Origin: Shewanella sp. MBTL60-007
Lineage (GTDB): Bacteria > Pseudomonadota > Gammaproteobacteria > Enterobacterales > Shewanellaceae
Assembly (NCBI RefSeq): GCF_019654915.1
Contig: NZ_BPET01000021.1
Span: 23,950 to 87,949, forward strand
Direction: 5' to 3'
Length of the DNA stretch: 64,000 bases
Made by a program: the position numbers and the translations under genes. The notes beneath the pieces are model-generated. The model searched no databases. It worked only from the letters and a program-made list of their open reading frames with translations, and was not told the DNA's origin. Shown here in pieces: positions 38,505 to 46,326 of the stretch; the first letter of the stretch is position 1; every line of letters starts with the position of its first letter.

Positions 38505-39189
38505 TGGCCAGCTTAAACAGAGGTTGATTTGGCAGCGTGGCGGTATGAGTACGCTGTCTTTACTGTTGATGTTTCTGTTAAGTGTTGCCACATTTGTTTT
38601 TGGTTCGCTGTATTTTGAGCAGGTACACAAGGTTAAGTCGCTATCTGCTGAGGTAAAACAGTTAAAACAGAGCCAAGTTTTACTCATGGTGCCAGATGAA
38701 CAAGCTGAGGTGATGGCTAATTGGATGGCGAATAACCCTCACTTTGTGCAGTCTTTTGTCGATAAGGCTAAGCAGGGGGAGTCGACGGTTTTACCTATTG
38801 GTCCTGGGGTTGAGCAAAAGCCTTTAAATCAGGAATTGCGCGCTAAGTCTAATGGCTTGATGATACCTGAATCTGGACAGGCTCAAGAGCATAAACAAGA
38901 GTCTGAAACCCGTAATAAGCTTATCGCGACTAATGCTAATCCAGCCTCAAGTGGGGGGGGAGCCTCGAATAGCACAGCAAAACAGGAGTTGATAAAGCCT
39001 TCTAAAAATAACAAGGTGACATCGACAGCGACACCTGAGCAGGAAAAAACCACTTCTAAAGTGGACGTAAATATGAGTAATCATCGCCCGCAGAAGCAAA
39101 TAACACTGACCGAAACTGCTGAAGGTGTAAAGCTCATCAGTTTACCTCACGGTGGGATCCGAGTAACAACTAGAGAGCCTGATAACTAA
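38497..39189 (+). CDS. Uncharacterised single-pass membrane protein of the chemotaxis operon
   Basis: I do not recognise a named family. The 230-residue protein has a basic start, one membrane helix at about 18-40 ([20 protein letters not shown]), a short coiled coil ([14 protein letters not shown]), a small compact segment ([20 protein letters not shown]), then a disordered Q/E/S/K-rich stretch. The last 30 residues look ordered again ([20 protein letters not shown]). It overlaps cheB and precedes parC, so a link to the polar chemotaxis array is plausible but only inferred from position. Confidence 0.75.
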   Translation: MANGQLKQRLIWQRGGMSTLSLLLMFLLSVATFVFGSLYFEQVHKVKSLSAEVKQLKQSQVLLMVPDEQAEVMANWMANNPHFVQSFVDKAKQGESTVLPIGPGVEQKPLNQELRAKSNGLMIPESGQAQEHKQESETRNKLIATNANPASSGGGASNSTAKQELIKPSKNNKVTSTATPEQEKTTSKVDVNMSNHRPQKQITLTETAEGVKLISLPHGGIRVTTREPDN

Positions 39190-39280
39190 TTATGCTTCTA
39201 GCTCCTTGGTGAACAGGTATATCATTCCTATGATAATCGTTGGCGCCATTTAATTAGCAGTGAAAGCCTGAGGAGGTTTT

Positions 39281-40072
39281 TTGAAAATCTGGACCATAGC
39301 AAACCAAAAAGGCGGAGTGGGTAAAACAACTACTGTTGCCAGTCTTGCTGGTGCGTTTGTAAAACGTGGTCAGCGGGTATTAATGGTTGATACGGATCCT
39401 CATGCATCCTTGGGTTATTACCTAGGGATAGACTGCGAACAACTGCCTTGTTCACTGTATGATCTATTTTTAGGCCATAAGAGCCTAACATTGGAGACAG
39501 TGAAGACACATATCGTACCAACTAATGTACAAGGGTTAGATCTGATGCCTTCAACCATGGCGCTTGCGACACTGGATCGCAGCCTAGGCCATGAAGAGGG
39601 GATGGGACTGATCTTAAAGAAGGCATTAAAGCTTATCGAGGAAGAGTACGATGTCGTACTTATCGATTGCCCTCCTGTGCTTGGCGTGTTGATGGTCAAT
39701 GCGTTAGCCGCTAGTGAACATATTATTGTGCCCGTACAGACAGAGTTCCTCGCCATAAAAGGGCTAGATCGTATGGTGAAAACCATGTTGCTTATGGGAC
39801 GGTCTAAAAAAATAAATTACAGCTACACCATAGTGCCAACCATGTATGATAAACGCACTCGCGCTGCCTCGGCAGCGTTAAAGCAGCTTAATGAAGATTA
39901 TAACCAAGAGTTATGGCAGGAGGTTATTCCTGTTGATACTAAATTTAGAGACGCCAGTTTGAGCCATTTACCCGCTTCACATTATGCGCCAAGTAGCCGT
40001 GGTGTGAAGGCCTATAATCGATTACTCGATGATCTGCTTGCGAAGGATCTGTGCCATGTCAAAATCAGTTGA
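39281..40072 (+). CDS. parC: ParA-like ATPase ParC (polar positioning of chemotaxis arrays)
   Basis: In Vibrio, ParC localises chemotaxis arrays to the old pole and segregates them. Walker A NQKGGVGKTTTVASL, Walker A' VDTDPHASLGYYLG, and VLIDCPPVLGVLMVNAL are all present. 263 residues. Start is TTG with a near-perfect AGGAGG upstream. It is followed directly by parP and lies in the che locus, which separates it from chromosome or plasmid ParA proteins. No parB-like gene is present. Confidence 0.88.
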   Translation: MKIWTIANQKGGVGKTTTVASLAGAFVKRGQRVLMVDTDPHASLGYYLGIDCEQLPCSLYDLFLGHKSLTLETVKTHIVPTNVQGLDLMPSTMALATLDRSLGHEEGMGLILKKALKLIEEEYDVVLIDCPPVLGVLMVNALAASEHIIVPVQTEFLAIKGLDRMVKTMLLMGRSKKINYSYTIVPTMYDKRTRAASAALKQLNEDYNQELWQEVIPVDTKFRDASLSHLPASHYAPSSRGVKAYNRLLDDLLAKDLCHVKIS

Positions 40073-40952
40073 TGATGCGGTATGTGATTACTTTTCGCTG
40101 CTATTAAACGAGCCAGCCGTTGAACTCTCTAAAGTAGAGACAGCTAAAGCCAGCAGACCTGAAAAAGAGCCCGTTCATGATGAAGCTTTTAGTCGACAAG
40201 CATTAGAGCAGCTGTTTGCTAAAGCTCAGACCAAAGACGCCACTGCTGAATCTGTGTCTAGTTTGGCTGTTAAGGCGTCCACATCTCAAACCGACATGGC
40301 TGAAGTCATAGAGCAGGGCTCTAGCGCGCTTTTACAGCCAGTTATTGAACCAATTGACAATGATAGTCGTGGAGAGGCAACGCAGAGGGGGGCCGATAAC
40401 CTTGATGCAGCAAGTCAGGCGCAGATAACTGCCGCACCGATAGCTTCTGAACAGGTAAAGGCTCAGATTACTTCAACGCAAACGTTACTCGATAAGCTTG
40501 ATGAAGAGTTTCAAGTGCTGTTCTTTAATGTGGCAGGACTCACTCTTGCTGTTCCCTTGGTCAGTCTAGGTGGCATAGTCAATTTAGAGAAAGTAACCTC
40601 TTTGATCGGGCGCCCCGATTGGTATTTAGGGGTGCAGCAATACCGTGACGCACAGCTAAATGTTGTCGATACTTGTGCTTGGGTGATGCCAGAAAAATAT
40701 GATGCAGCACTGGCAGAAAAAGTGAATTACCAATATGTGGTTGTACTTGAAGACAGTCATTGGGGGCTAGGTTGTGAGTCGCTAATCAATACGATAAATA
40801 TTAAAAAATCTGAGGTGAATTGGCGTAGCCAAGCGGGTAAGCGCCCTTGGCTTGCAGGCGTGGTAAAAGAGCAGATGTGCGGTATTTTAAATGTCGAAGC
40901 CTTAGTGCAAATGCTGGGCGCGGGCATGGGCTGCCAAGACACCGTTTTGTAA
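40056..40952 (+). CDS. parP: CheW-domain protein ParP (partner of ParC and CheA)
   Basis: ParP links CheA arrays to ParC in Vibrio. The N-terminal 140 residues are disordered and acidic (SKSVDDAVCDYFSLLLNEPA at the start). The C-terminal CheW-like domain starts near 150 (FQVLFFNVAGLTLAVPLVSL) and ends KEQMCGILNVEALVQMLGAG. ATG 40056 was chosen over 40029; it overlaps parC by 17 bp. 298 residues. Assignment rests on the domain layout and the parC-parP-cheW order. Confidence 0.87.
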   Translation: MSKSVDDAVCDYFSLLLNEPAVELSKVETAKASRPEKEPVHDEAFSRQALEQLFAKAQTKDATAESVSSLAVKASTSQTDMAEVIEQGSSALLQPVIEPIDNDSRGEATQRGADNLDAASQAQITAAPIASEQVKAQITSTQTLLDKLDEEFQVLFFNVAGLTLAVPLVSLGGIVNLEKVTSLIGRPDWYLGVQQYRDAQLNVVDTCAWVMPEKYDAALAEKVNYQYVVVLEDSHWGLGCESLINTINIKKSEVNWRSQAGKRPWLAGVVKEQMCGILNVEALVQMLGAGMGCQDTVL

Positions 40953-41143
40953 TCGTACAAGGGTCGAGTCGTGGTAAGTCTTGTAAAGAAAGTGGCCGAT
41001 TAGCCGATATAGCGAGTAGACAGCAAAACTCTATTGGATCTACTAGCATTGAAAGCTATGCTTAGTGCACTAAGTAAAATAGAAAATAAACATTAAAAGA
41101 ATAGTTTAACAGAAAAGCCAATGTGCTATGGATTGAGGCGATT

Positions 41144-41635
41144 ATGACAAGTTCAAACAGTGTGACCGTTGCTGCAGGTAGCGAAGATGCAGTATTACAG
41201 TGGGTAACATTTAAGCTTGATAACGAAACCTACGGTATTAATGTAATGCAGGTTCAAGAAGTGCTGCGTTATACCGAGATAGCTCCTGTTCCTGGAGCGC
41301 CTCATTACGTGTTAGGTATTATTAACTTGCGTGGCAATGTGGTAACGGTTATCGATACTCGCTCGCGTTTTGGCTTAGCATCAGCTGAGGTGAATGACTC
41401 GACACGTGTTGTTATTATCGAAGCAGAAAAGCAGGTTATTGGTATTTTAGTTGATAGCGTAGCCGAAGTGGTTTACCTACGCGGCTCAGAGATCGATAAT
41501 GCGCCAAACGTTGGTACAGAAGAGAGCGCTAAGTTTATTCAAGGCGTAAGCAATCGCGATAGTGAGCTACTTATTTTGGTCGACTTAGATAAGTTACTAT
41601 CAGACGAAGAGTGGATGGAACTAACGCAGATCTAG
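41144..41635 (+). CDS. cheW: Chemotaxis coupling protein CheW
   Basis: Couples CheA to chemoreceptors. One CheW domain: WVTFKLDNETYGINVMQVQE, VLGIINLRGNVVTVIDTRSR, VVIIEAEKQVIGILVDSVAE and LLILVDLDKLLSDEEW. 163 residues from ATG 41144, which has GAGGCG upstream; an in-frame GTG at 41123 is less likely. A 190-bp gap without clear promoter precedes it. Dispersed repeats follow immediately after the stop. Confidence 0.94.
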   Translation: MTSSNSVTVAAGSEDAVLQWVTFKLDNETYGINVMQVQEVLRYTEIAPVPGAPHYVLGIINLRGNVVTVIDTRSRFGLASAEVNDSTRVVIIEAEKQVIGILVDSVAEVVYLRGSEIDNAPNVGTEESAKFIQGVSNRDSELLILVDLDKLLSDEEWMELTQI

Positions 41636-42010
41636 TCTTTTAGGTTAGGACGGACTTCGTGCTACTAGGGCGTTCGCAGGCTCACTGCGAGGACACTGCG
41701 AGGACGGACTTCGTCCTACTAGAGCGTTCGCAAGCTCACTGCTAGGGCGCTTCGCTTCTAGGTTATAGAAAAAGCATAAGCAAAGGCACAAGCTACTATT
41801 GGTTTATTTTTTGTAGGTCGGCATTTATGCCGTCAGCTTTGGCCTTTTCTTTTCCGTAAGCGAAGCGTTCCGTAGTGGCGAAGCCACGTGCTGTAAGGCC
41901 GCAGGCCGTTCGTCTTTGCTTTCACCTAGAACCTAGACCCTAGAAGTCGCAGCGCGAAGCCCTAGCAGCGTAGCGTCCTTCTTAGCTTTAACTTAGAACC
42001 TTTTTCAAGA
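41636..42010. repeat. Dispersed repeat modules between cheW and the DUF2802 gene
   Basis: The spacer is filled with the family: GGACGGACTTCGTCCTACTAG, GCGCTTCGCTTCTAGG, GTAGGTCGGCATTTATGCCG, GTAGTGGCGAAGCCACGTGC, AAGGCCGCAGGCCGTTCG and CTAGCAGCGTAGCGTCC, ending near TTAGAACC at 41995. No gene is visible. The repeats separate two genes that are normally adjacent in related che loci. Confidence 0.85.
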
Positions 42011-42020
42011 AGAGTCATCA

Positions 42021-42425
42021 ATGATAGCCGAAGAGATTTTAATTGCAGCTGCGTTAGTGTTTGTTGTTGCCTGTTTAGGCTTAGTGCTCTATTTGCAAAA
42101 GCAAACTGGCAAGCTACGTGCAAAAGTCGATGCGTTAACTCTACTCGTGAAAGAGGGAGATAAGCAGCGCGAAGCGGTAAAGCGTGAACTACAAGAATTG
42201 CGCAGCGGCACCATAGGTGTTGGCCGCCGCATGCTAGAGTTAGAAAACAAGCTGTCTCAGCAAGATGCTAAGCTCGAAGAGAGTAGCCAGCAAGATCCTC
42301 AGGCTAGACTGTATTCCCGAGCAATGAAGATGGTCGCCTTAGGAGCTGGTGTTGCAGAGCTTATTGAAGAGTGTGAGCTACCGAAAGCCGAAGCGGAATT
42401 ATTGATTCGATTACATGGGAAATAG
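42021..42425 (+). CDS. DUF2802 family membrane protein
   Basis: 134 residues with an N-terminal membrane helix at about 5-25 (ILIAAALVFVVACLGLVLYL), a coiled coil (26-100, AKVDALTLLVKEGDKQREAV and on) and a C-terminal helical segment (MKMVALGAGVAELIEECELP, KAEAELLIRLHGK) that resembles a small HTH. DUF2802 proteins occur at the end of polar flagellar/chemotaxis loci in Shewanella and Vibrio. No function is established that I can state. Confidence 0.8.
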   Translation: MIAEEILIAAALVFVVACLGLVLYLQKQTGKLRAKVDALTLLVKEGDKQREAVKRELQELRSGTIGVGRRMLELENKLSQQDAKLEESSQQDPQARLYSRAMKMVALGAGVAELIEECELPKAEAELLIRLHGK

Positions 42426-43047
42426 AAGGTTCTAGGGCGTTCGCAGGCTCACTGCGAGGGCGCTTCGCTTCTAGGGCGGACTTCGTCCTGCTATACAATC
42501 AAAGGCTGAGACGAACGCTACGCTTACGGAAGACGGAACGTTCGCAAGCTCACTCACAGAACGCTACGCTTACGGTATAAGCAAAGGAAAAAGAGTGTAA
42601 AAGTTAAGTTTTGTAGGTCGGCATTTATGCCGTCGCTTTTGATCTTATTTTTCCGTAAGCAAAGCCACGTGCTGTAAGGCCGAAGGCTCACTGCGAGGGC
42701 GCTTCGCTTCTAGGACGGACTTCGTCCTGCTATACAATCAAAGGCTGAGACGAACGCTACGCTTACGGAAGACGGAACGTTCGCAGGCTCACTCACAGAA
42801 CGCTTCGCTTACGGTATAAGCAAAGGAAAAAGAGTGTAAAAGTTAAGTTTTGTAGGTCGGCATTTATGCCGTCGCTTTTGATCTTATTTTTCCGTAAGGC
42901 CGTAGGCCGTTCATCTTCGCTTGTTCGTCCCAGCTTTTCCCGTCTTAGCTGTCATCGTCTTTGCTTTCGCCTAGCCCCTAGAAGTCGCAACGCGACGCCC
43001 TCGAAGTGACGCAGTCACGTCCTAGCAGCGTAGCGTCCTTCTCAGCT
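42426..43047. repeat. Dispersed repeat cluster with a 239-bp-spaced direct duplication
   Basis: The segment from AGGCTCACTGCGAGGGCGC (42445) to TTATTTTTCCGTAAG (42659) recurs at 42684-42898 with few changes, so a 215-bp unit is duplicated at 239-bp spacing. It includes GGACTTCGTCC, CTATACAATCAAAGGCTGAG and GTAGGTCGGCATTTATGCCG. The last 200 bp (to 43047) match 14943-15124. The array abuts the stop codon of the minus-strand gene at 43048, so it lies in the convergent 3' region of two operons. No gene is visible. Confidence 0.9.
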
Positions 43048-43356
43048 CTAAACCTCTTCCATAATCTTCTGATGCATATTGTTCCACTTCTCAGGAAACT
43101 TACCATCGAGTACATAAACAAAAGCAATTAGCTCTGCAATGAGCAGGTAAAGCTCTTTAGGGATCTCATCGCCAATCTCAAGTCGCTGTAAAAAGTCACA
43201 CAGGTGTTTATCTTGATGAATATAAACCCCGGACTCCTGCGCCAAGGCTATGATTTCATCTGCTAGTGCTGCTTCGCCTTTTGCGGTGATCTTAGGCGCA
43301 TGACCTTGTTGGTAACTTATCGCGACCGCTTTACTTCGTTTTTCTTCATCAGGCAT
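43048..43356 (-). CDS. FlhB C-terminal-domain-like protein (FlhX/FhlB type)
   Basis: A 102-residue protein similar to the cytoplasmic C-domain of FlhB and YscU: KAVAISYQQGHAPKITAKGE followed by ALADEIIALAQESGVYIHQD and LIAELIAFVYVLDGKFPEKW, which parallels VAFKIREIAREHDVAIVSAP and VAQVLAYVFQLRQYQ of the FlhB at 27434. It has no membrane part and no NPTH autocleavage motif. Such free FlhB C-domains exist in other bacteria and can replace the cleaved FlhB fragment in some. It is downstream of, and presumably co-transcribed with, a FliK-like gene. Confidence 0.8.
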   Translation of the reverse strand: MPDEEKRSKAVAISYQQGHAPKITAKGEAALADEIIALAQESGVYIHQDKHLCDFLQRLEIGDEIPKELYLLIAELIAFVYVLDGKFPEKWNNMHQKIMEEV

Positions 43357-43404
43357 TGGCTTTCTCTTTGGGTAACTCTCTTGGCTGTAACGGCGAATAC
43401 AGAA

Positions 43405-45024
43405 TTAAACCTCAACTTTTACCAGATAATGCTCTCCGGGCAGCAGGCTCGCAGGAATACTCTCTAGTTCGGTATTAATTGATACTGCTGAAAAGCCAAT
43501 GGCTTCAATTTTTTGAGTCAGGGCAGGCTGTAAAAGCTTAATTTTATTGAGCAGTGACTCATTATTGCTTGAAAGTTTAAGAGTGAGTGAGTCAGTTTGC
43601 GGATAGCTAGACCGTGACTTAGCATGCTGTTGCATCTTAGCCGTCACTAAAACTGCACCACTGGCCAAATTGAACTTTAATCTTAGGTTCCAGTAACTCG
43701 ATTTGTATTCACTACTAGAAGATTGTTTTTGTATATGGCCTTCTACTTGCTCTTGATAGTGATTAATTGAGTAGGGAAGGGCAAAGAAGTAATCCGTGGT
43801 TTGCTCGTTTTTACTGCAAGCTTGTTGATATAAATTTAAGTTATTTATGAGTTTGCAAAGAGACGATAGACTGGCCGAGCCCTCGAGTAACTTCATTATC
43901 TGCTCGGGTAATCCAAGCTGTTGTTGCAGGCTTTTTAGCCTGCTAGCCAACTCTGGCGTCACTGTTTTAGTGCTATTTCGGCCTAATAGCTGCAGAAATA
44001 ACAGCTGAATGATGTCAATATGCGTATGCGCGGCGTTTGATATTCCAATTGATGATGAAATGGATAGCTGTAACATGGCTTCTATCGCCTGTTTTAATCG
44101 CTGAGGCTGAGTTAGCTCGGCTAAAGGTTCAGGCATCAGGTTGGGTAGGAGTCGCTGTAGCGCCGTCGCTAAGCTTTCTTCGGCAGGGGCTTTTTTAGCG
44201 AAGCTTGTTGGCAATCCCCCCGCTTTACGTAATGCTCCGGCAAGATAATGCCTGTTTACCTCAGTTCTCCTCTCTGGACTTTCAATTGGAGAGGGAGTTG
44301 CTTGAGATCCATTAGGGAGTTCGCCATTCTTTGAAATGTGCGCTGTCGATACCGCTCCTAAACGATTTAAAAACGTTTGATACTCAGCGTTAACCTCTAT
44401 CTTAGGTTGACGCTGTTCATCTTCGGGCGAAGCTGCTTCAGCTGCTTGCAGAGCCACTGCTCCCGTATCTAAGTCAGTTAATGATATTTGCGCCTTAAAT
44501 TGGATCGGTGAGAGGCAAAGTTGTAGTTTATCACCTTGAGCCTTTATACAGGCAGCATACTCACCTTTTGCAAGCGAGTTAGATTGCTCGAGCCTTATTG
44601 CCGGCGTATTGTCGAACTGGATTTTATTGGCATCAATAGTGGCGTTTGGCAGTGGATAACCTTCTTTGCGCCTTGCTAGCTGTTGTAGCTTTTTTTCTTG
44701 ATTTGGGTGACGACTAATTACCGAAAGTAATGCTTGCGGTAAGGCTTGGTTATAGGAGGAGCCGAGAGCAATTAAAGTGCTTTGTGCAATAGTGCTATTA
44801 ATTTGAACTATATTTAACAGGAAACCTTGGGCTTTAACAAGCTGTGTTAAAGGCAGTGGTACAGCGCTTTTTATGCCGTACTGCTTACCAGAAAGGCTAA
44901 GCTTTACACCATCTTTAGTGGCAATAACAGAAATCGGCACGAGTGCATTAGCACTTTTTCCTGAAGAGAGGCTGGTCTCTTTAAGGGGCGGCTTTATTAT
45001 GTTTTGGCTAGTTAAAGGTTCCAA
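43405..45024 (-). CDS. FliK-like hook-length control family protein
   Basis: A 539-residue protein, Q/L/S-rich, without membrane segments. The last roughly 110 residues (YWNLRLKFNLASGAVLVTAK to IPASLLPGEHYLVKVEV) resemble a divergent Flg_hook domain; the first part is an S/Q-rich, mainly helical region. Its pairing with the FlhB C-domain gene 48 bp downstream supports a role connected with flagellar export switching. The true FliK is at 21414, so this would be a second, divergent member. The family call is moderate; it could also be an uncharacterised flagellar accessory protein. Confidence 0.62.
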   Translation of the reverse strand: MEPLTSQNIIKPPLKETSLSSGKSANALVPISVIATKDGVKLSLSGKQYGIKSAVPLPLTQLVKAQGFLLNIVQINSTIAQSTLIALGSSYNQALPQALLSVISRHPNQEKKLQQLARRKEGYPLPNATIDANKIQFDNTPAIRLEQSNSLAKGEYAACIKAQGDKLQLCLSPIQFKAQISLTDLDTGAVALQAAEAASPEDEQRQPKIEVNAEYQTFLNRLGAVSTAHISKNGELPNGSQATPSPIESPERRTEVNRHYLAGALRKAGGLPTSFAKKAPAEESLATALQRLLPNLMPEPLAELTQPQRLKQAIEAMLQLSISSSIGISNAAHTHIDIIQLLFLQLLGRNSTKTVTPELASRLKSLQQQLGLPEQIMKLLEGSASLSSLCKLINNLNLYQQACSKNEQTTDYFFALPYSINHYQEQVEGHIQKQSSSSEYKSSYWNLRLKFNLASGAVLVTAKMQQHAKSRSSYPQTDSLTLKLSSNNESLLNKIKLLQPALTQKIEAIGFSAVSINTELESIPASLLPGEHYLVKVEV

Positions 45025-45459
45025 ATTTTAACTCTTTATTTTTGGCTGCAATGTATGACTGTTAAGTGTGACTGTTAAATGGTTTAAACGACTAAACTTA
45101 TATACTTCTTAACAAATTTAAAATTGATCTTGTGTGACAACACAGTATCCTAAGCCATCCTTCACATAAAAATTCATATATTTAGCTAAGAGTGTTGTTT
45201 TTTGGTTAAATCTACGGTCATATCTACTGTATCGACAGCGGGAGTGTATGACTTTAGCGTGAATAAAGATTTATATGCCTACGTTTATCCATAGCATTGA
45301 ATCGAATGGTTTTTTGCAAGATAAACAAGTTGATAATTACCTAAAGTTGGAGCAATCTTGAACTTGTTCTAGCGAGAGTTGGTTTTAGCAACAGCGGTTA
45401 ATCAAGGAAGGTTAAGTGTTTATAAGTAATAGAGTAATACCTTTTTCAAAGAGACAATT
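45025..45459. other. Divergent intergenic region between the FliK-like gene and mlaA
   Basis: 435 bp, AT-rich, without open frames or members of the dispersed repeat family. It must hold promoters for both directions. I could not place a confident -10/-35 pair, nor a sigma-28 or sigma-54 motif. Confidence 0.5.
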
Positions 45460-46230
45460 ATGAAGTTTAAATGGATTGTGCTTTCTCTGGCGATATTTGG
45501 AATGCCTTCAATTGAAGCAGCAGAAGATACGACTACGGATGGTGAACAACAAATAACGGTAACCTATAACGATCCCCGTGATCCTATTGAGGGCTTTAAC
45601 CGTGCGATGTGGGATTTTAACTACTTATTTCTGGATCGGTATTTCTATCGTCCAGTTGCTCATGGTTACAATGACTACATTCCACATCCTGTTAAAAGTG
45701 GCATTAATAACTTTGTGCTCAATCTTGAAGAGCCATCAAGCCTAGTAAACAATACGTTGCAAGGAAAATGGGGCTGGGCTGCCAATGCTGGCGGACGGTT
45801 TACGGTCAACACCACACTTGGCTTACTCGGGGTGATTGATGTAGCCGAGATGATGGGGATGGAGCGCAAGCAAGATGCGTTCAACGAAGTGCTTGGCTAT
45901 TACGGTGTGCCAAATGGCCCTTACTTTATGGCACCATTTTTCGGTCCCTATGTTACTCGTGAACTCGCATCTGATTGGGTTGATGATCTATACTTCCCTC
46001 TGTCTGAACTGACTTTCTGGCAGACAGTTTTAAAATGGGGTCTTAAGAACTTGCATAGTCGAGCAGCTGCAATCGATCAGGAACGATTGGTTGATAATGC
46101 GCTTGACCCATATACTTTTGTGAAGGATGCATACTTTCAGCATATGGACTACAAGGTATATGATGGAGACATTCCTCAACGTGATGACGATGATGAGTTG
46201 CTTGATGAGTACATGCAGGAATTAGAGTAG
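45460..46230 (+). CDS. mlaA: MlaA (VacJ) family phospholipid-transport protein without lipobox
   Basis: MlaA sits in the outer membrane and removes misplaced phospholipids from the outer leaflet. The family core is clear: DPRDPIEGFNRAMWDFNYLF, LNLEEPSSLVNNTLQGKWGW, NTTLGLLGVIDVAEMMGME and GYYGVPNGPYFMAPFFGPY. E. coli MlaA is a lipoprotein; here the signal sequence (MKFKWIVLSLAIFGMPSIEA) has no cysteine, so it should be cut by signal peptidase I, probably at IEA-AE. The C-terminal tail is strongly acidic (DDDDELLDEYMQELE). 256 residues. It stands alone, without other mla genes. Confidence 0.9.
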   Translation: MKFKWIVLSLAIFGMPSIEAAEDTTTDGEQQITVTYNDPRDPIEGFNRAMWDFNYLFLDRYFYRPVAHGYNDYIPHPVKSGINNFVLNLEEPSSLVNNTLQGKWGWAANAGGRFTVNTTLGLLGVIDVAEMMGMERKQDAFNEVLGYYGVPNGPYFMAPFFGPYVTRELASDWVDDLYFPLSELTFWQTVLKWGLKNLHSRAAAIDQERLVDNALDPYTFVKDAYFQHMDYKVYDGDIPQRDDDDELLDEYMQELE

Positions 46231-46326
46231 CATTGATTAAGTGGACAGATAAGAATAAGAGCTCCGCTTAGAGCGTAAACAGAAGTAACAAGGATGTTTG
46301 TTTACGCTGTTGTCAAAGGGCAGCTT

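Noticed and set aside
39281..40072. Plasmid or chromosome partition ParA
   Set aside because: No parB or parS-like sites are nearby, and the gene is in the cheB-parC-parP-cheW context known for chemotaxis array positioning.
42426..43047. Possible CRISPR array
   Set aside because: The units are adjacent palindromic modules and a 215-bp duplication, without a constant 21-40 bp repeat and unique spacers, and no cas genes are present.
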